Origin: Brettanomyces bruxellensis
Taxonomy: Eukaryota; Ascomycota; Pichiomycetes; Pichiales; Pichiaceae
Length of the DNA: 64,000 nucleotides
Assembly (NCBI RefSeq): GCF_011074885.1
Contig: NC_054688.1
Span: 1,302,001-1,366,000 of the forward strand
Reading direction: 5' to 3'
This document shows, one piece after another, positions 1 through 9,706 of the stretch (position 1 is the stretch's first letter; each line of letters begins with the position of its first letter). A model generated the notes under the pieces. It was given only the letters and a program-made list of their open reading frames with translations. It had not been told where the DNA came from and searched no databases. Position numbers and translations under genes: made by a program.

Positions 1-2118
1 GCACTTCGGGAGGAAAAGGCCAAGAACAGAGCAAATGGGAGATCGGCCAAGGATGGAGAGGTGTTTGATGACATGGATTTAGAGAAGTACTTTGAGAAAA
101 AGGTGGAAGTTCCAAGTGTTAAGACGAAAAAAGGGTCTAAATTGGGTAAGAAGTCGAAGGAGGAAGAAAAGAGCAAAGGGGAGGAATCAGAGTTGGAAAT
201 AGAGTCAGAGTCGGACTCGAAGGCCGGTTCGGACGCAGAATCGGAATCCGGAGCGGAAATGGAGATGGACAAGCAGGATTTGGAGGATTTGAAGAAGGAA
301 GACCCAGAGTTCTACAAGTATTTGAAAGATAATGACAAGGATCTTCTTGATTTCAATCCGGTGAATCCTATGGATATGGTGAGCTCGGACGAGGATGATG
401 AGGATAAGGAGGAGGCTGAGAAGGAGGACAAGGACAAGGACAAGGAAAAAACACAGCTAGAAGTGGAAGTGACGATTGAGATGGTGAAAAGCTGGGAAAA
501 GAACATGATGCAGGAAAAGCCATCAATCAAAGGGATCAAGCAGGCAGCCATGGCATTCAAGGCGGCGGTGAATTCAGAGACAGACAGGGAGTACAGATAT
601 AAAGTGAGCAGCGGGCCGGTGTTCAACTTGTTGATGATGGTTGTTTTAAAGAAGCTTCCTCTTGCGATCGAGAGGCTTTCTCCATACAAAAAGGACGCAA
701 GAGGCAGCAGAAAGCTTGGCTCAACATCGAAGAAGTTGAACGGCCGCATTTGCACAATCGTGAAGTTGCACTCAACGTCTTTGCTTGAGCTTTTGGACGG
801 CATATCGAAGACAGAGATGGCGATTCTCGTTTTACAGTCTACCCAGGAGCTTTTCCCATACATCATGTCGTGGAGGAAGATCCTAAAGATTTTGATCAAC
901 AGCGTGGTGCAGGTTTGGGCATCATCGGGCGATTTCGAGACCCAGGTTGCCGCGTTTGCCTTTCTAAACAACGTGTCCCACGAGTATCCAAAGGCAGTGT
1001 TGGAGATTTCTCTCAGATCGATGTATTCAGGCTTTGTGAAGAACTGCCGCCGCACAAACGTTCACACAATCCCCTCGATCAACTTCCAGAAGAACTCGAT
1101 GGCCGAGTTGTATGGCGAGGATGAAAGTTTGGGATATAGGGTTGGATTCGAGAACATTCGGCAGTTGGCAATCCACCTCCGCGAGAGTGTCAACAATCCT
1201 ACCAAGGAGAGTTACAAGGCTGTTTACAACTGGCAGGTGTGCAACGCTCTCGATTTCTGGTCCAGAATGCTCTGCTTGCGGTGCAATCCGGAGGCTGAAC
1301 TCAAGAGCAGTGTGAAAAAGGGAAGAAAAAGCGGTACAGAGTCACCTTTGAGGCAGCTTATTTACCCATTGGTGCAGGTGACCATCGGAACGATTCGTTT
1401 GGTGCCATCTGCACAGTTCTTCCCGCTCAGATTTTACCTTGTGAGGTCACTAATCAGGTTATCGCAGGCCACCGGCGTGTTTATCCCGCTATTTCCATTG
1501 ATAAGCGAGATACTGACGTCTTCTGTGTTCACCAAGAAGCCCAGGGCCTCGTCTTTGGCCGCAGTGGACTTTGACAGCTGCATCAAGGTGAATAAGGCGT
1601 ACATTGGCACCAGAGTGTACCAATCAGGCGTCTGTGACGAGTTCATAGAGCTTTGCGCGGAGTTTTTTGCGCTCTACTGCAAGAGCATCGCCTTCCCGGA
1701 GCTCATAACTCCGCCTGTCATATACTTGAGGCGTTTCCGCAAGAGAAAGGGGGGAAACTTGAAGTTCAGCAAGCAACTTGGAACTTTGATCGACAAGCTT
1801 AATGCAAACGCAAAATACATAGAGAGCAGGCGGGCCACCGTGCAGTATGGCCCAAGCAACACACAGGAGGTGTCTAAGTTCCTCCAGGATGTTGAGTGGG
1901 AGAAAACGCCTCTTGGAGCGTATGTTAAGACGCAGAGAGAGGTTAAGGAAGCCAAAATGAAGATTCTCCGGGATTCTTTGGAGAAGGAGGAGGAGGAAGA
2001 GAGGAAACGGGAGCAGGAGAAGGGCGAGGGAGAGGAGGAAAGAGAAGGTGATGAAGATGCAAGTGAAGATGATGAGGATGGAAATGAAGATGTCGATATG
2101 GACTCTGATGAAGAGTAA
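1..2118 (+). CDS. NOC2: Nucleolar complex protein 2 (Noc2), 5' end missing
   Basis: Frame 1 is open from the first base of the window, so the gene enters from outside; 705 residues are visible. Noc2 in S. cerevisiae is about 710 residues, so only a short lysine-rich N-terminus is probably missing. The protein pairs with Noc1 or Noc3 to carry pre-60S ribosomal particles through the nucleolus and nucleoplasm. The visible part has a charged, acidic N-terminal third (Lys/Glu/Ser/Asp runs), a central helical Noc2 domain (roughly residues 170-600, with conserved stretches such as FYLVRSLIRLS and FPLRFY), and a very acidic C-terminal tail ending DMDSDEE. The stop is at 2116-2118. The Met at 61 in a naive ORF call is a GTG codon and is not the start. 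The family call is confident. Confidence 0.93.
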   Translation, partial: ALREEKAKNRANGRSAKDGEVFDDMDLEKYFEKKVEVPSVKTKKGSKLGKKSKEEEKSKGEESELEIESESDSKAGSDAESESGAEMEMDKQDLEDLKKEDPEFYKYLKDNDKDLLDFNPVNPMDMVSSDEDDEDKEEAEKEDKDKDKEKTQLEVEVTIEMVKSWEKNMMQEKPSIKGIKQAAMAFKAAVNSETDREYRYKVSSGPVFNLLMMVVLKKLPLAIERLSPYKKDARGSRKLGSTSKKLNGRICTIVKLHSTSLLELLDGISKTEMAILVLQSTQELFPYIMSWRKILKILINSVVQVWASSGDFETQVAAFAFLNNVSHEYPKAVLEISLRSMYSGFVKNCRRTNVHTIPSINFQKNSMAELYGEDESLGYRVGFENIRQLAIHLRESVNNPTKESYKAVYNWQVCNALDFWSRMLCLRCNPEAELKSSVKKGRKSGTESPLRQLIYPLVQVTIGTIRLVPSAQFFPLRFYLVRSLIRLSQATGVFIPLFPLISEILTSSVFTKKPRASSLAAVDFDSCIKVNKAYIGTRVYQSGVCDEFIELCAEFFALYCKSIAFPELITPPVIYLRRFRKRKGGNLKFSKQLGTLIDKLNANAKYIESRRATVQYGPSNTQEVSKFLQDVEWEKTPLGAYVKTQREVKEAKMKILRDSLEKEEEEERKREQEKGEGEEEREGDEDASEDDEDGNEDVDMDSDEE

Positions 2119-2684
2119 TGCGAAGATGTAAAATGTATGTATGTACACTTAACTTAGATGCGATTGACTACGGTAATAAACAGTTATATGCCTTGATCTT
2201 TTCTGTAACCGCACACATATGTGTATTGGTGCTTTGGGGGGGCTCTTAAATGTGGATTGGTGCTTTGGAAGGCTCTTAAATGTGTATGGTGTGTGTTGGT
2301 GGCATTAATGGAATAACATGGTAGCAGCTCTCTTTCCTAAAAGAGCGATATATTTTCAGTCGCGTATTTCACTAATCCTCCTACACTGTTGGGACTTTTT
2401 TTTTCTTTCTATCTTTTTATTTTTTTTCTCCATCTTTTTATTTTTTCTCTCTCTCCTTTTTCTCTTTTCTCTTTCTCCCTTTATCTCCCGATAACGCGAG
2501 TCCCATTATTATCAGAGTCGCATTGTTGATAAGCAGCGGCACATTTCAATTGACATTATTTACATTATTTACACAGTTTCTCCTCCTTCACATTTTATTT
2601 CTCTTTTCCCTCTTCTTTCCTTTCTTCTTCCTTTCTCTCTCTTTCTTCTCTCCATTCCAAGAAACAACTACTACATCCCAAACA
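2119..2684. other. NOC2-RNase T2 intergenic, T-rich leader
   Basis: About 570 bases without a gene. It contains a two-copy 30-bp repeat (2225-2284) and a long pyrimidine-rich tract (about 2393-2490, and again 2575-2660) ahead of the RNase T2 start. Long T/C-rich leaders like this occur before several genes in the window and are typical of yeast promoters and 5' leaders. Confidence 0.6.
2225..2284. repeat. Two-copy 30-bp tandem repeat
   Basis: Two adjacent copies (2225-2254 and 2255-2284) share ATTGGTGCTTTGG followed by GGCTCTTAAATGTG. They differ mainly in the G-run (seven G against GGAAGG). A partial third start (TATGGTG) follows. Confidence 0.8.
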
Positions 2685-3497
2685 ATGCTTTTCACTCTGG
2701 AGGCAGCTTTCACCCTTTTCCAGATTACAATCTCCGGAGCAGTTATTGACACATTCAACAACCAAGAACCCCTCATCCAGCCATACAATGCCCTGAACTG
2801 CCCAATAGACATCCCGCTCTCCTGCTCGAACAAAACTGAGGTTGAGAACAGCTGTTGCTTCGAATATCCAAGTGGTATTTTCTTACAGGCACAATTCTGG
2901 GACGCAAGGCCGTCAGTGGGCCCAAAGGACATGTTCACAATGCACGGAGTGTGGCCAGACCGCTGTGATGGGTCGTACGACCAGTTCTGCAAGCTTTTCA
3001 GCCCAATTAAGAGTGCGAGGGCGATCTTGGAGCAGTTTGGCGAAAATCAGCTTTTAGACGAGATGGACCGTGTTTGGAAGAATATACGGGGAAACGACGA
3101 CTATCTCTGGGTTCACGAGTTCAACAAGCATGGAACCTGCATGAATACACTCAAGCCAAGCTGCTATGACCAGGAAAACTACCGGGAAAACCAGAATGTG
3201 GTGGATTTCTACAAAAGAAGCATGCAGCTCTTCAAGACCTTACCAACGTATCAATGGTTGGCCCAGTCGGGAATTGTGCCCTCCAACTCGAAGCTCTATA
3301 CCAGGGAGGAGATCGAATCGAGTCTCGAGGAGCATTTTGGACATCCTGTGTTCGTTAGTTGCCGTGGAAATATGCTTCAAGAGGTTTGGTATTTTTACAA
3401 GTTGCACGGCTCGATTGTGGCCGGCGATTTTGTTCCTATAGACACGGTAAGGGCCTCCAGATGCCCTTCTAAGGGTGTGAGATATCTTCCTAAATGA
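2685..3497 (+). CDS. RNY1: Secreted/vacuolar ribonuclease T2
   Basis: 270 residues from the ATG at 2685; the frame upstream of it has no ATG and is the T-rich leader. An RNase T2 cleaves RNA through 2',3'-cyclic phosphates in the secretory pathway or vacuole. The N-terminus (LFTLEAAFTLFQITISGAV) looks like a signal peptide. Both T2 active-site blocks are present: FTMHGVWPDRC (catalytic His near residue 87) and WVHEFNKHGTC (His near 144, Glu 145, Lys 148, His 149). The usual Leu and Trp are replaced by Val (HGVWP) and Phe (HEF), which are conservative changes. Multiple cysteines fit the disulfide pattern. S. cerevisiae Rny1 is about 434 residues with a C-terminal extension; that extension is absent here and the protein stops soon after the T2 fold. 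T2 identity is firm; direct RNY1 orthology is likely. Confidence 0.9.
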   Translation: MLFTLEAAFTLFQITISGAVIDTFNNQEPLIQPYNALNCPIDIPLSCSNKTEVENSCCFEYPSGIFLQAQFWDARPSVGPKDMFTMHGVWPDRCDGSYDQFCKLFSPIKSARAILEQFGENQLLDEMDRVWKNIRGNDDYLWVHEFNKHGTCMNTLKPSCYDQENYRENQNVVDFYKRSMQLFKTLPTYQWLAQSGIVPSNSKLYTREEIESSLEEHFGHPVFVSCRGNMLQEVWYFYKLHGSIVAGDFVPIDTVRASRCPSKGVRYLPK

Positions 3498-3863
3498 TGC
3501 ATTACCATTATATATGAAGCTATCCCGCTGCCCGAAAGTTCGCGGATGGCTTTGATTAATTTAATTTATCGATTATGAAATTTTTTGCCGGACTTTTGCC
3601 TATCTATATGCGCAATTTCTAAATCATACACACGTTTATATTTATTTGAACCAATCTATTTTCTGAGATATAAACTTTATTTAGGTTTTACTTCAAGGCA
3701 CTTTAACTTTAAATAATTTCTCAAAGCACTTCTTCTCTCTTTTCACGTCAACTTTGAATAATTCCTCAATTCACTCATCTCTGCACTTTATTCACTCATC
3801 TCTTCACTTTATTCACTCATCTCTTCTCTTTATTCACTCATCTCTTCACTCATCTCTTCACTC
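3498..3863. other. RNase T2-MCP1 intergenic
   Basis: 366 bases. The left part is AT-rich 3' flank of the RNase gene. The right 90 bases are a tandem repeat that runs directly into the MCP1 start codon. Confidence 0.6.
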
Positions 3864-3865
3864 AT
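3771..3865. repeat. 21-bp minisatellite abutting the MCP1 start
   Basis: About four copies of a unit of the form CACTCATCTCTTCACTTTATT, shortening at the right end to CACTCATCTCTT. The final copy reads CACTCATGCCTT, and its ATG is the start codon of the next gene. Confidence 0.85.
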
Positions 3866-4775
3866 GCCTTCAGATCTCCAACAGCTGTCTCCAGAACCTT
3901 TTCAGGAGGAAAAACTACCGCCTCCATCCCAAAAAATCCCCGGGATCCCACCTCCAGGTTCACATTCGGGAACTCCACTTACAAGCAGAATCATTTCCTC
4001 TTTAAGCTTCATCCAGAAGTACTCCATTCTTCCCTTTGCCGGATTCTCACTAATCCATCTTTCCTCGGTTGTCGTTTTGCCCGCTCTCTTCGGGGTCGAC
4101 GCAGGAAACGAGGCGATCGACGTGGGTCGTGAACTCTACCAGACTGCCAACTTGGAGCCTATTGTGTTGGGATCAGTCGTGGCCCATGTTGCTTCTGGTG
4201 TACTGTTGAACCTCCTGAGGAAGTTGATCGACTTGCGGAAGCACGGAATAGCAAACAAAGCATCGAAAGGCAAGAAAAAGCCCGTTGCCAAGCCCCGCAA
4301 CAATGAAGGAACCGTCAATGACGTCAATGAAGGCTTGGGCGGAGTTTTGTCCATACTGGGATTCAGCTCAATCAAATCCATCACGTATCGGTGGTTTGGA
4401 GTTTCTCCTCTCAGTTTTTCTGGATACGTACTCATCCCACTTCTCGCCGGTCACGTGCTCAAGATGAGGGTTAACCCGCTTCTTGTTGATGGCGATTCCT
4501 CGTATGTTGATCTCTCGTACATGTCATATGCACTTTCAACTTCCAAGGTCGTGTTTCCCTTTTACGCTTTCCTGGTTTTTGTTGGTGCCTATCATATGGT
4601 TTCGGGTTCGAACCGGCTCTTGGGTCTTTTCTCAAGAAAGGCCAGAAAGGTTGCTTACATTGTCATATACTCGTTGCTGTCGTTAAGTGTAGTTAGTTTG
4701 GTGAATATTCTGAGAATGCCACCTGTTGTGGCAAGTATGGCCGAGAGATTTTCGAGATACATTGATTACATATGA
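3864..4775 (+). CDS. MCP1: Mcp1-like mitochondrial membrane protein (DUF1691)
   Basis: 303 residues, starting at ATG 3864, the only reasonable Met. After a Pro-rich, soluble N-terminal 50 residues there are about five hydrophobic segments (near 60-80, 110-130, 175-195, 220-245 and 260-285). The block LSFIQKYSILPFAGFSLIHL, followed by a GRELYQ motif and a histidine-bearing second helix (VVAHVASGVLL), fits the DUF1691/Mcp1 family. S. cerevisiae Mcp1 (302 residues) is an outer mitochondrial membrane protein tied to mitochondrial lipid homeostasis; it was found as a high-copy suppressor of mdm10 loss and works with Vps13. Length and layout match. The call rests on remembered family pattern, so it is good rather than certain. 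Confidence 0.75.
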   Translation: MPSDLQQLSPEPFQEEKLPPPSQKIPGIPPPGSHSGTPLTSRIISSLSFIQKYSILPFAGFSLIHLSSVVVLPALFGVDAGNEAIDVGRELYQTANLEPIVLGSVVAHVASGVLLNLLRKLIDLRKHGIANKASKGKKKPVAKPRNNEGTVNDVNEGLGGVLSILGFSSIKSITYRWFGVSPLSFSGYVLIPLLAGHVLKMRVNPLLVDGDSSYVDLSYMSYALSTSKVVFPFYAFLVFVGAYHMVSGSNRLLGLFSRKARKVAYIVIYSLLSLSVVSLVNILRMPPVVASMAERFSRYIDYI

Positions 4776-5044
4776 GGATGTATGTGTTATTTATTTATGA
4801 GCTGGCTGGTAGCTTTATATGAGCCTACTGTTGACTTATTCTATTTATGAGCTGGCCGTTAGCTTTATTTCAAACTTTATTTCTATTTAGGAGCTGATCT
4901 GTTCATCTGCTACTTGTTTATAATCTTATAACGGGCCTGAAACTATTCATCAGGCATCGCAAATGTATTTGACAATTCTTAGTTTTGTACATAGTTATTA
5001 GTTTCAACCAAATGAATAAAGCAAAGGATTCTAAATGAGCATAC

Positions 5045-5172
5045 CAAATATTGACTATTTAAAGTATTAACTATTTCATATATTTACCATTTAAAATATT
5101 AAGTATTTCAAAAATTGACTATTTAAAGTATTAACTAGTGCACATATTGACTACTTCAAGTATTGACTAACC
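5045..5172. repeat. Degenerate AT-rich tandem repeat
   Basis: Repeated forms of ATTGACTATTTAAAGTATT and ATTAACTATTTCA occur five to six times with drift. Confidence 0.7.
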
Positions 5173-6099
5173 AGAGTATGTTGTAACAGTTTTGCTATTA
5201 TGTCTCATTTTACGATCTACTTCCGGCTTAAAGACAGAAGGAAAGCCACAAATTGTCAATGAGGATCTAGCTAGTTCTTGATTAGAATTCACTAAAGATA
5301 GCCAATGAGTGCAGCAAACCTTATGTTTGGTCTTCCTAGAGCACTAATTTTAAATTTCATCAACTTTGAGGCTAAAAGACACTTCGACAATTTACAAAGC
5401 CCCCAACTTCTCAATTTACTGTACCAAATACGTTATTTACAATGAAGCTTTTAAAAGAGTTGATAGGATGAAAGGCAGTACAAGTTCCTAAATTCCAGTA
5501 ACCTTAAATTCTAAAAAGCCATGTTAGTTTGCAATCAAGCTATTCCTAATTGATTTCTTGGCTTCCTCTAGCCACTTTACTTTTAAGTTATTTGATTGTT
5601 GCAAATTACGATAGAACCTGTACAAAGAATTAAAGGTAACAAACGAGTGTACCAAATTAACCTATAAATTTTCATCTATTTCATGATGGAACATTTACAG
5701 TACCAGAAAGTGGACTAAAGCAACTAAATTGAGGTAAGTCTTAACTACTATGTATGCCGTATTAAACTTGCTTTCACTAGAGATCATCAAGCAATCAATC
5801 TAGACTCTTAAGCTTTCTGTGGTAATTTTACCATTAACTGATTGAAAATAACGAGATAAATGTCTAAATTTCTAATGGTACTGGGTTGTAATTTCGATCA
5901 TTGGAGGCAACCAGATGCGATCTTGACATTTGCTATTAAGTTATTTCACTACTAGTTTCCAGCAAGAAGGATAATAGAATCCAACGTCCAAATGGACATA
6001 TCATTTTTAGTGGGAAATTTGTAGAAATAACAAGTTACACTGTTTACTAGGCAAGTGCTGAAATGCAGAGACATCTGGAGTAATGATCAGACTTGAATC

Positions 6100-6450
6100 T
6101 GTCAAGGTACTTTATGAGTTGGTGCTGAAAAGAATGTCGTAGAGATCCAGCAGCTTCAATCTCATAGAGATCAAGCATCATCAATCTGCAACCGTTAAGA
6201 TACTTTGAGGATAAAGAATGTAGCAGATCAAGATACTTTATGAATTGGGCTGATAAAGAATGTCGGAGATCAAGATATTTTATGATTTGATCTGAAGATA
6301 AGGAATGTTATAGATCAAGTATCTTCAATCTGCAACGGTTAAAATACTTCAAAGAATGTCACAGATCAAGATACGTTATAATATTGTGCTGATCAAGTTT
6401 CTTCAATGTCACAGTTCAAGACACTTTATGATTTGGCTGATAAAGAATGC
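6100..6450. repeat. Degenerate repeat of about 40 bp beside RNR1
   Basis: Phrases such as GATCAAGATACTTTATGA and TGATAAAGAATGTCG recur about six to eight times with insertions, alternating with a second phrase, CTTCAATCTGCAACGGTTAA. The copies are too diverged for a clean period. Confidence 0.75.
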
Positions 6451-6556
6451 ACACAAGCATCTTCAACTATCAAGTTACTCAAACCCAAGCACTCTAAACG
6501 GCATACAATACACCCCAAAGCAGATATTTACAAAATTAGGCCTATATACAGTACAT

Positions 6557-9049
6557 TCAGCCGGAGCAGGACTGGCAGCCGGCGGGATCCAACGCGTTGC
6601 ACATGGGAACGCTGTTGGAGCCATCTTTGGCATCGTTGCCGGCGATGCTACCCCGGATCCGGGAATTTCGTCTCCGGGCAGCCTCAGCAATCCGGCTAGT
6701 GCGAGATTCGCGCTCCATCGTCGGGCTCAAGGTGAACTTGATGGCCTGGGAGGCGGCCTGGGTCCTCAAGTAGTACATGCCGGTCTTCAAGCCCTTGTGC
6801 CAGGCATAGAAGTGCATGCTGGTCATCTTGGCGAGTGTGCAGTCCTTGAGGAAGAGGTTCATGCTCTGTGATTGGTCAACGTAGGGAGCGCGGTCGGCAG
6901 CCATGTCAATGATGATCTTCTGCGACATGTCCCAGACGGTCTTGTAGAGTTGCTTGGTGTGTTCCGGGATGCCGGCTATGTCCTGGATGGAGCCGTTTGC
7001 GGCGATAATCTGGTCCTTCATGTGTGCATTCCACAGGCCCAGGCGGTCTAGATCATCGACGAGGTACGAGTTGACCACCTGGTGCTCGCCAGAGAGAACT
7101 CTTCGTGTGTAGATGTTGGAAGTGATGGGCTCGAAGCACTCTGTGAACCCCAGGATCTGTGAGGTCGATGCTGTGGGCATGAGGGCCACCAAGAGCGAGT
7201 TGCGGAGGCCAAAGCGGCGGATTTTGGCCTTGAGCCCAGGCCAGTCCCACAGATCCCGGGTTTCTGCAGGCTCTGTGCCCCACATGTCGTACTGGAGAAC
7301 CCCGTTTGCCGCCGGGGAGCCCCGGAATGTCGAATACGGGCCCTCCCGCCGGGCCAGGTCCGCCGACTGGTCCAGGGCCGCGTGGTAGATGGTCTGGAAG
7401 ATGGCTTTGTTGAGGCGGCGAGACTCCGGGCTGCCAAACGCGTACCGCAGCCTGAAAAACGCGTCTGCCAGGCCCTGGACACCGACTGCAACGGGCCTGT
7501 GCCGCGTGTTCGACACTCTGCACTCGCCCAGAGGGTACGCACCCACGTCTATCACGCGGTTGAGGTTGCGGACAAGCACTCTGACCACATCGTGAAGCTT
7601 GTGCAGGTTGAAAAAACGGCCTCCTTGCCCGTCGTCCTCCACAAACATCGGCAACCCGACAGAGCCAAGGTTGCACACCGCGATCTCATCCTTGCACGAG
7701 TACTCGACGACCTCGCAGCAGAGATTCGACGACTTGATCGTGCCGAGGTTCTTCTGGTTGCATTTCGCGTTGCACGCGTCTTTGTAGAGCATAAACGGCG
7801 TGCCAGTCTCCGTCTGCGAGTAAAGAATCCTCTCCCAGACCTTGCGAGCCTTCACCTGCTTCAGGTACCGGCCCTCTTGCTCGTATTGCTCGTACAGGGA
7901 CTCGAACTCGGCCCCCCATGTGTCCGACAACCCCGGGGCCGTGTCCTCGGAGAAAAGACTCCACACCTGGTCCTTCTCGACCCGCCGCATGAACAAGTCA
8001 GGAATCCACAATGCATAGAATAGATCCCGGGCCCGCATCTCCTCCTTGCCGTGGTTTTTCTTCAAATCGAGGAATTCCATGATGTCTGCATGCCACGGCT
8101 CCAAATACGCACAAATCGCACCGGGCCGCTTGTTTCCGCCCTGGTCCACATACTTGGCCGTGCTGTTGAACACCCGGAGCATCGGAACTATGCCGCTGGA
8201 CGTCCCGTTGGTGCCCGAAATGTACGTTCCGGCCGCCCGAACGTTACTGAGGTGCATTCCGATCCCGCCCGCGGCTTTCGAGATCATCGCACACCCGTGC
8301 ACCGTCCGGAAGATCCCGTCCAACGAGTCGCTCTGCAGGCCCACCAGGAAGCACGACGAGAGGTTCGGGAACTCCGTTCCTGCGTTGAACAACGTGGGGG
8401 ATGCATGCAGCAGAAATCTTCGCGACATGAGATCGTAACTCTCGAAGGCATCGCTCAAACTGTCCAAATGGAGTGATAGGGCCACCCGCATCAACAAAAA
8501 CTGGGGCGTCTCGTGGCACACACCGTCCATTTTGAGCAGATACGACTTCTCGAGTGTCCTGAACCCAAAATAGTCGATGTCGAAATCTCGCTCGGCAACT
8601 ATCTGCCTGTCTATCTCCTCTCGGTGTGCCATCACCAGCTCGTATAGGTCCCTGGCAATGAGATGCTTATACGAAATCTTAAGTCCCTTTCTGCGCCTCC
8701 CTGTCCCCGGCTTGTACGCCCTGAGCATCTCCAGGTTTTGCGAAAATCTTGCCGGCACTCTTTTCTGAAGATGCCTCTCAAGAATTCGTGCTGCCAGGTT
8801 CGAATACTGGTAGTGGCTCGTAGTCAGTGCTGCCACCGTCTCTGCCGTAAAATCGATAAGCTGCGGCACCGTTAACTCGTCCGGAAGCCCTTCGCAAACC
8901 TTGTCCAAAACCTTATCTGTTGAAATATACTTCTTGTTCAATCCATGCGACAGCTTCTCGATATATTGCCTGAGCCTCGGCCTGTCGAATCGCTGCCTGC
9001 TGCCCTTGGCTTTGTTCACCACCCACACTTGTCTATTCCGCTCTGTCAT
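6557..9049 (-). CDS. RNR1: Ribonucleotide reductase large subunit (class Ia, R1)
   Basis: 830 residues from the ATG complementary to 9047-9049 (MTERNRQVW); the 45 codons above it are T-rich leader without a better start. R1 reduces ribonucleoside diphosphates to deoxyribonucleotides with the R2 diiron partner. Features in order: an ATP-cone (about 1-95); redox Cys 233 in SSCFLVG; the radical-site triad N442-x-C444-x-E446 (SNLCCEVVEY); partner Cys 459 (AVCNLGS); PTASTSQILG; the tyrosine pair in GMYYLRTQ; and a C-terminal CxxC (C825, C828) in CQSCSG. Oddities: the loop after ILG reads FTECFEP where yeast Rnr1 has YNECFEP, and the linker before the tail is short (830 against about 888 residues). 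Most of the gene is visibly GC-rich compared with its neighbours. Only one large subunit is visible, so an RNR3-type paralogue cannot be excluded. Confidence 0.95.
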   Translation of the reverse strand: MTERNRQVWVVNKAKGSRQRFDRPRLRQYIEKLSHGLNKKYISTDKVLDKVCEGLPDELTVPQLIDFTAETVAALTTSHYQYSNLAARILERHLQKRVPARFSQNLEMLRAYKPGTGRRRKGLKISYKHLIARDLYELVMAHREEIDRQIVAERDFDIDYFGFRTLEKSYLLKMDGVCHETPQFLLMRVALSLHLDSLSDAFESYDLMSRRFLLHASPTLFNAGTEFPNLSSCFLVGLQSDSLDGIFRTVHGCAMISKAAGGIGMHLSNVRAAGTYISGTNGTSSGIVPMLRVFNSTAKYVDQGGNKRPGAICAYLEPWHADIMEFLDLKKNHGKEEMRARDLFYALWIPDLFMRRVEKDQVWSLFSEDTAPGLSDTWGAEFESLYEQYEQEGRYLKQVKARKVWERILYSQTETGTPFMLYKDACNAKCNQKNLGTIKSSNLCCEVVEYSCKDEIAVCNLGSVGLPMFVEDDGQGGRFFNLHKLHDVVRVLVRNLNRVIDVGAYPLGECRVSNTRHRPVAVGVQGLADAFFRLRYAFGSPESRRLNKAIFQTIYHAALDQSADLARREGPYSTFRGSPAANGVLQYDMWGTEPAETRDLWDWPGLKAKIRRFGLRNSLLVALMPTASTSQILGFTECFEPITSNIYTRRVLSGEHQVVNSYLVDDLDRLGLWNAHMKDQIIAANGSIQDIAGIPEHTKQLYKTVWDMSQKIIIDMAADRAPYVDQSQSMNLFLKDCTLAKMTSMHFYAWHKGLKTGMYYLRTQAASQAIKFTLSPTMERESRTSRIAEAARRRNSRIRGSIAGNDAKDGSNSVPMCNALDPAGCQSCSG

Positions 9050-9706
9050 GTTGTTGCTTTGGGTAAAAACTGGAACAATAAGCGACGACAACCGGTGTGT
9101 TGTACATGGGTAGTGCGAGATAAGATAAAAAATGAGGAATGAAAAGAATGAAAAAGAAGGAAAAAAGAAGAATGAAAAATTCAAAATTGAGAATGAAGAG
9201 GAATAAAAAAATAGGCTAAATGAATAAAACTAAAAATCTCAGATGCACCCTAAAATCTTAGACGCAGTCTAAAAAATAGTGTGGCATAAAATATGTGTAA
9301 TATTTCAGTTAATTAGCCACCCATTACTTTGTGAAGTTTTGCTATAACTAGTATTGGATATTTTGAGGCTAGAGAAAGGAAAACTAGAGAACTAAGTAAG
9401 AAAGTTAAATGAACTTAATAAATATGGGAAAGTGCAATACTTAAACACCTTTAATCCTTATCAGCGAGGCTTTCTTCGGCAGCTTAATGTAGACGCGACT
9501 ATCGACGTATCTATTACAGTAAGGTAAACCACGCTCTAGGTCTCATAATGATGCTTACATCTCAGTAATCTACCCAAATTTGTCATTCTACTTCTTTTGC
9601 TACTTCAAATCAAATCATTATGCAAAAGCTATTTATTAAGTTAAATTGTCTATTATTACACCAAGCATTCCACGCATCCCACCCATAGAATACATCCCTA
9701 CACCAC
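9050..9706. other. RNR1 promoter / VPS30 3' flank
   Basis: 657 bases. Next to the RNR1 start is a purine-rich tract on the + strand (9120-9205; T/C-rich in the RNR1 sense). A GACGCGAC string lies near 9494. ACGCG-type boxes are cell-cycle (MBF) elements in yeasts and would suit RNR1, but a single imperfect site about 450 bases away is weak evidence. Confidence 0.5.

Larger units (their letters stand above)
4776..6556. other. 1.8 kb gene-free region
   Basis: No credible coding frame on either strand. From left to right it holds: a two-copy repeat containing ATTTATGAGCTGGC (about 4788-4870); AT-rich degenerate repeats (5045-5172); about 900 bases of unique AT-rich sequence (5180-6090) with nothing I recognise; and a degenerate 40-bp-class repeat (6100-6450) close to the 3' end of RNR1. 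Both flanking genes end here, so it is a convergent, terminator-only interval and unusually long for that. Confidence 0.6.

Noticed and set aside
312..1055. 247-codon antisense frame in NOC2
   Set aside because: Complement of the acidic/Lys-rich NOC2 sequence; poly-Ser from complementary codons.
4606..4625. GGTTCGAACC-like B-box
   Set aside because: Inside the MCP1 coding sequence (SGSNRLLG), with no A-box or cloverleaf.
7382..8023. 213-codon antisense frame in RNR1
   Set aside because: Shadow of the GC-rich RNR1 reading frame; no domain.
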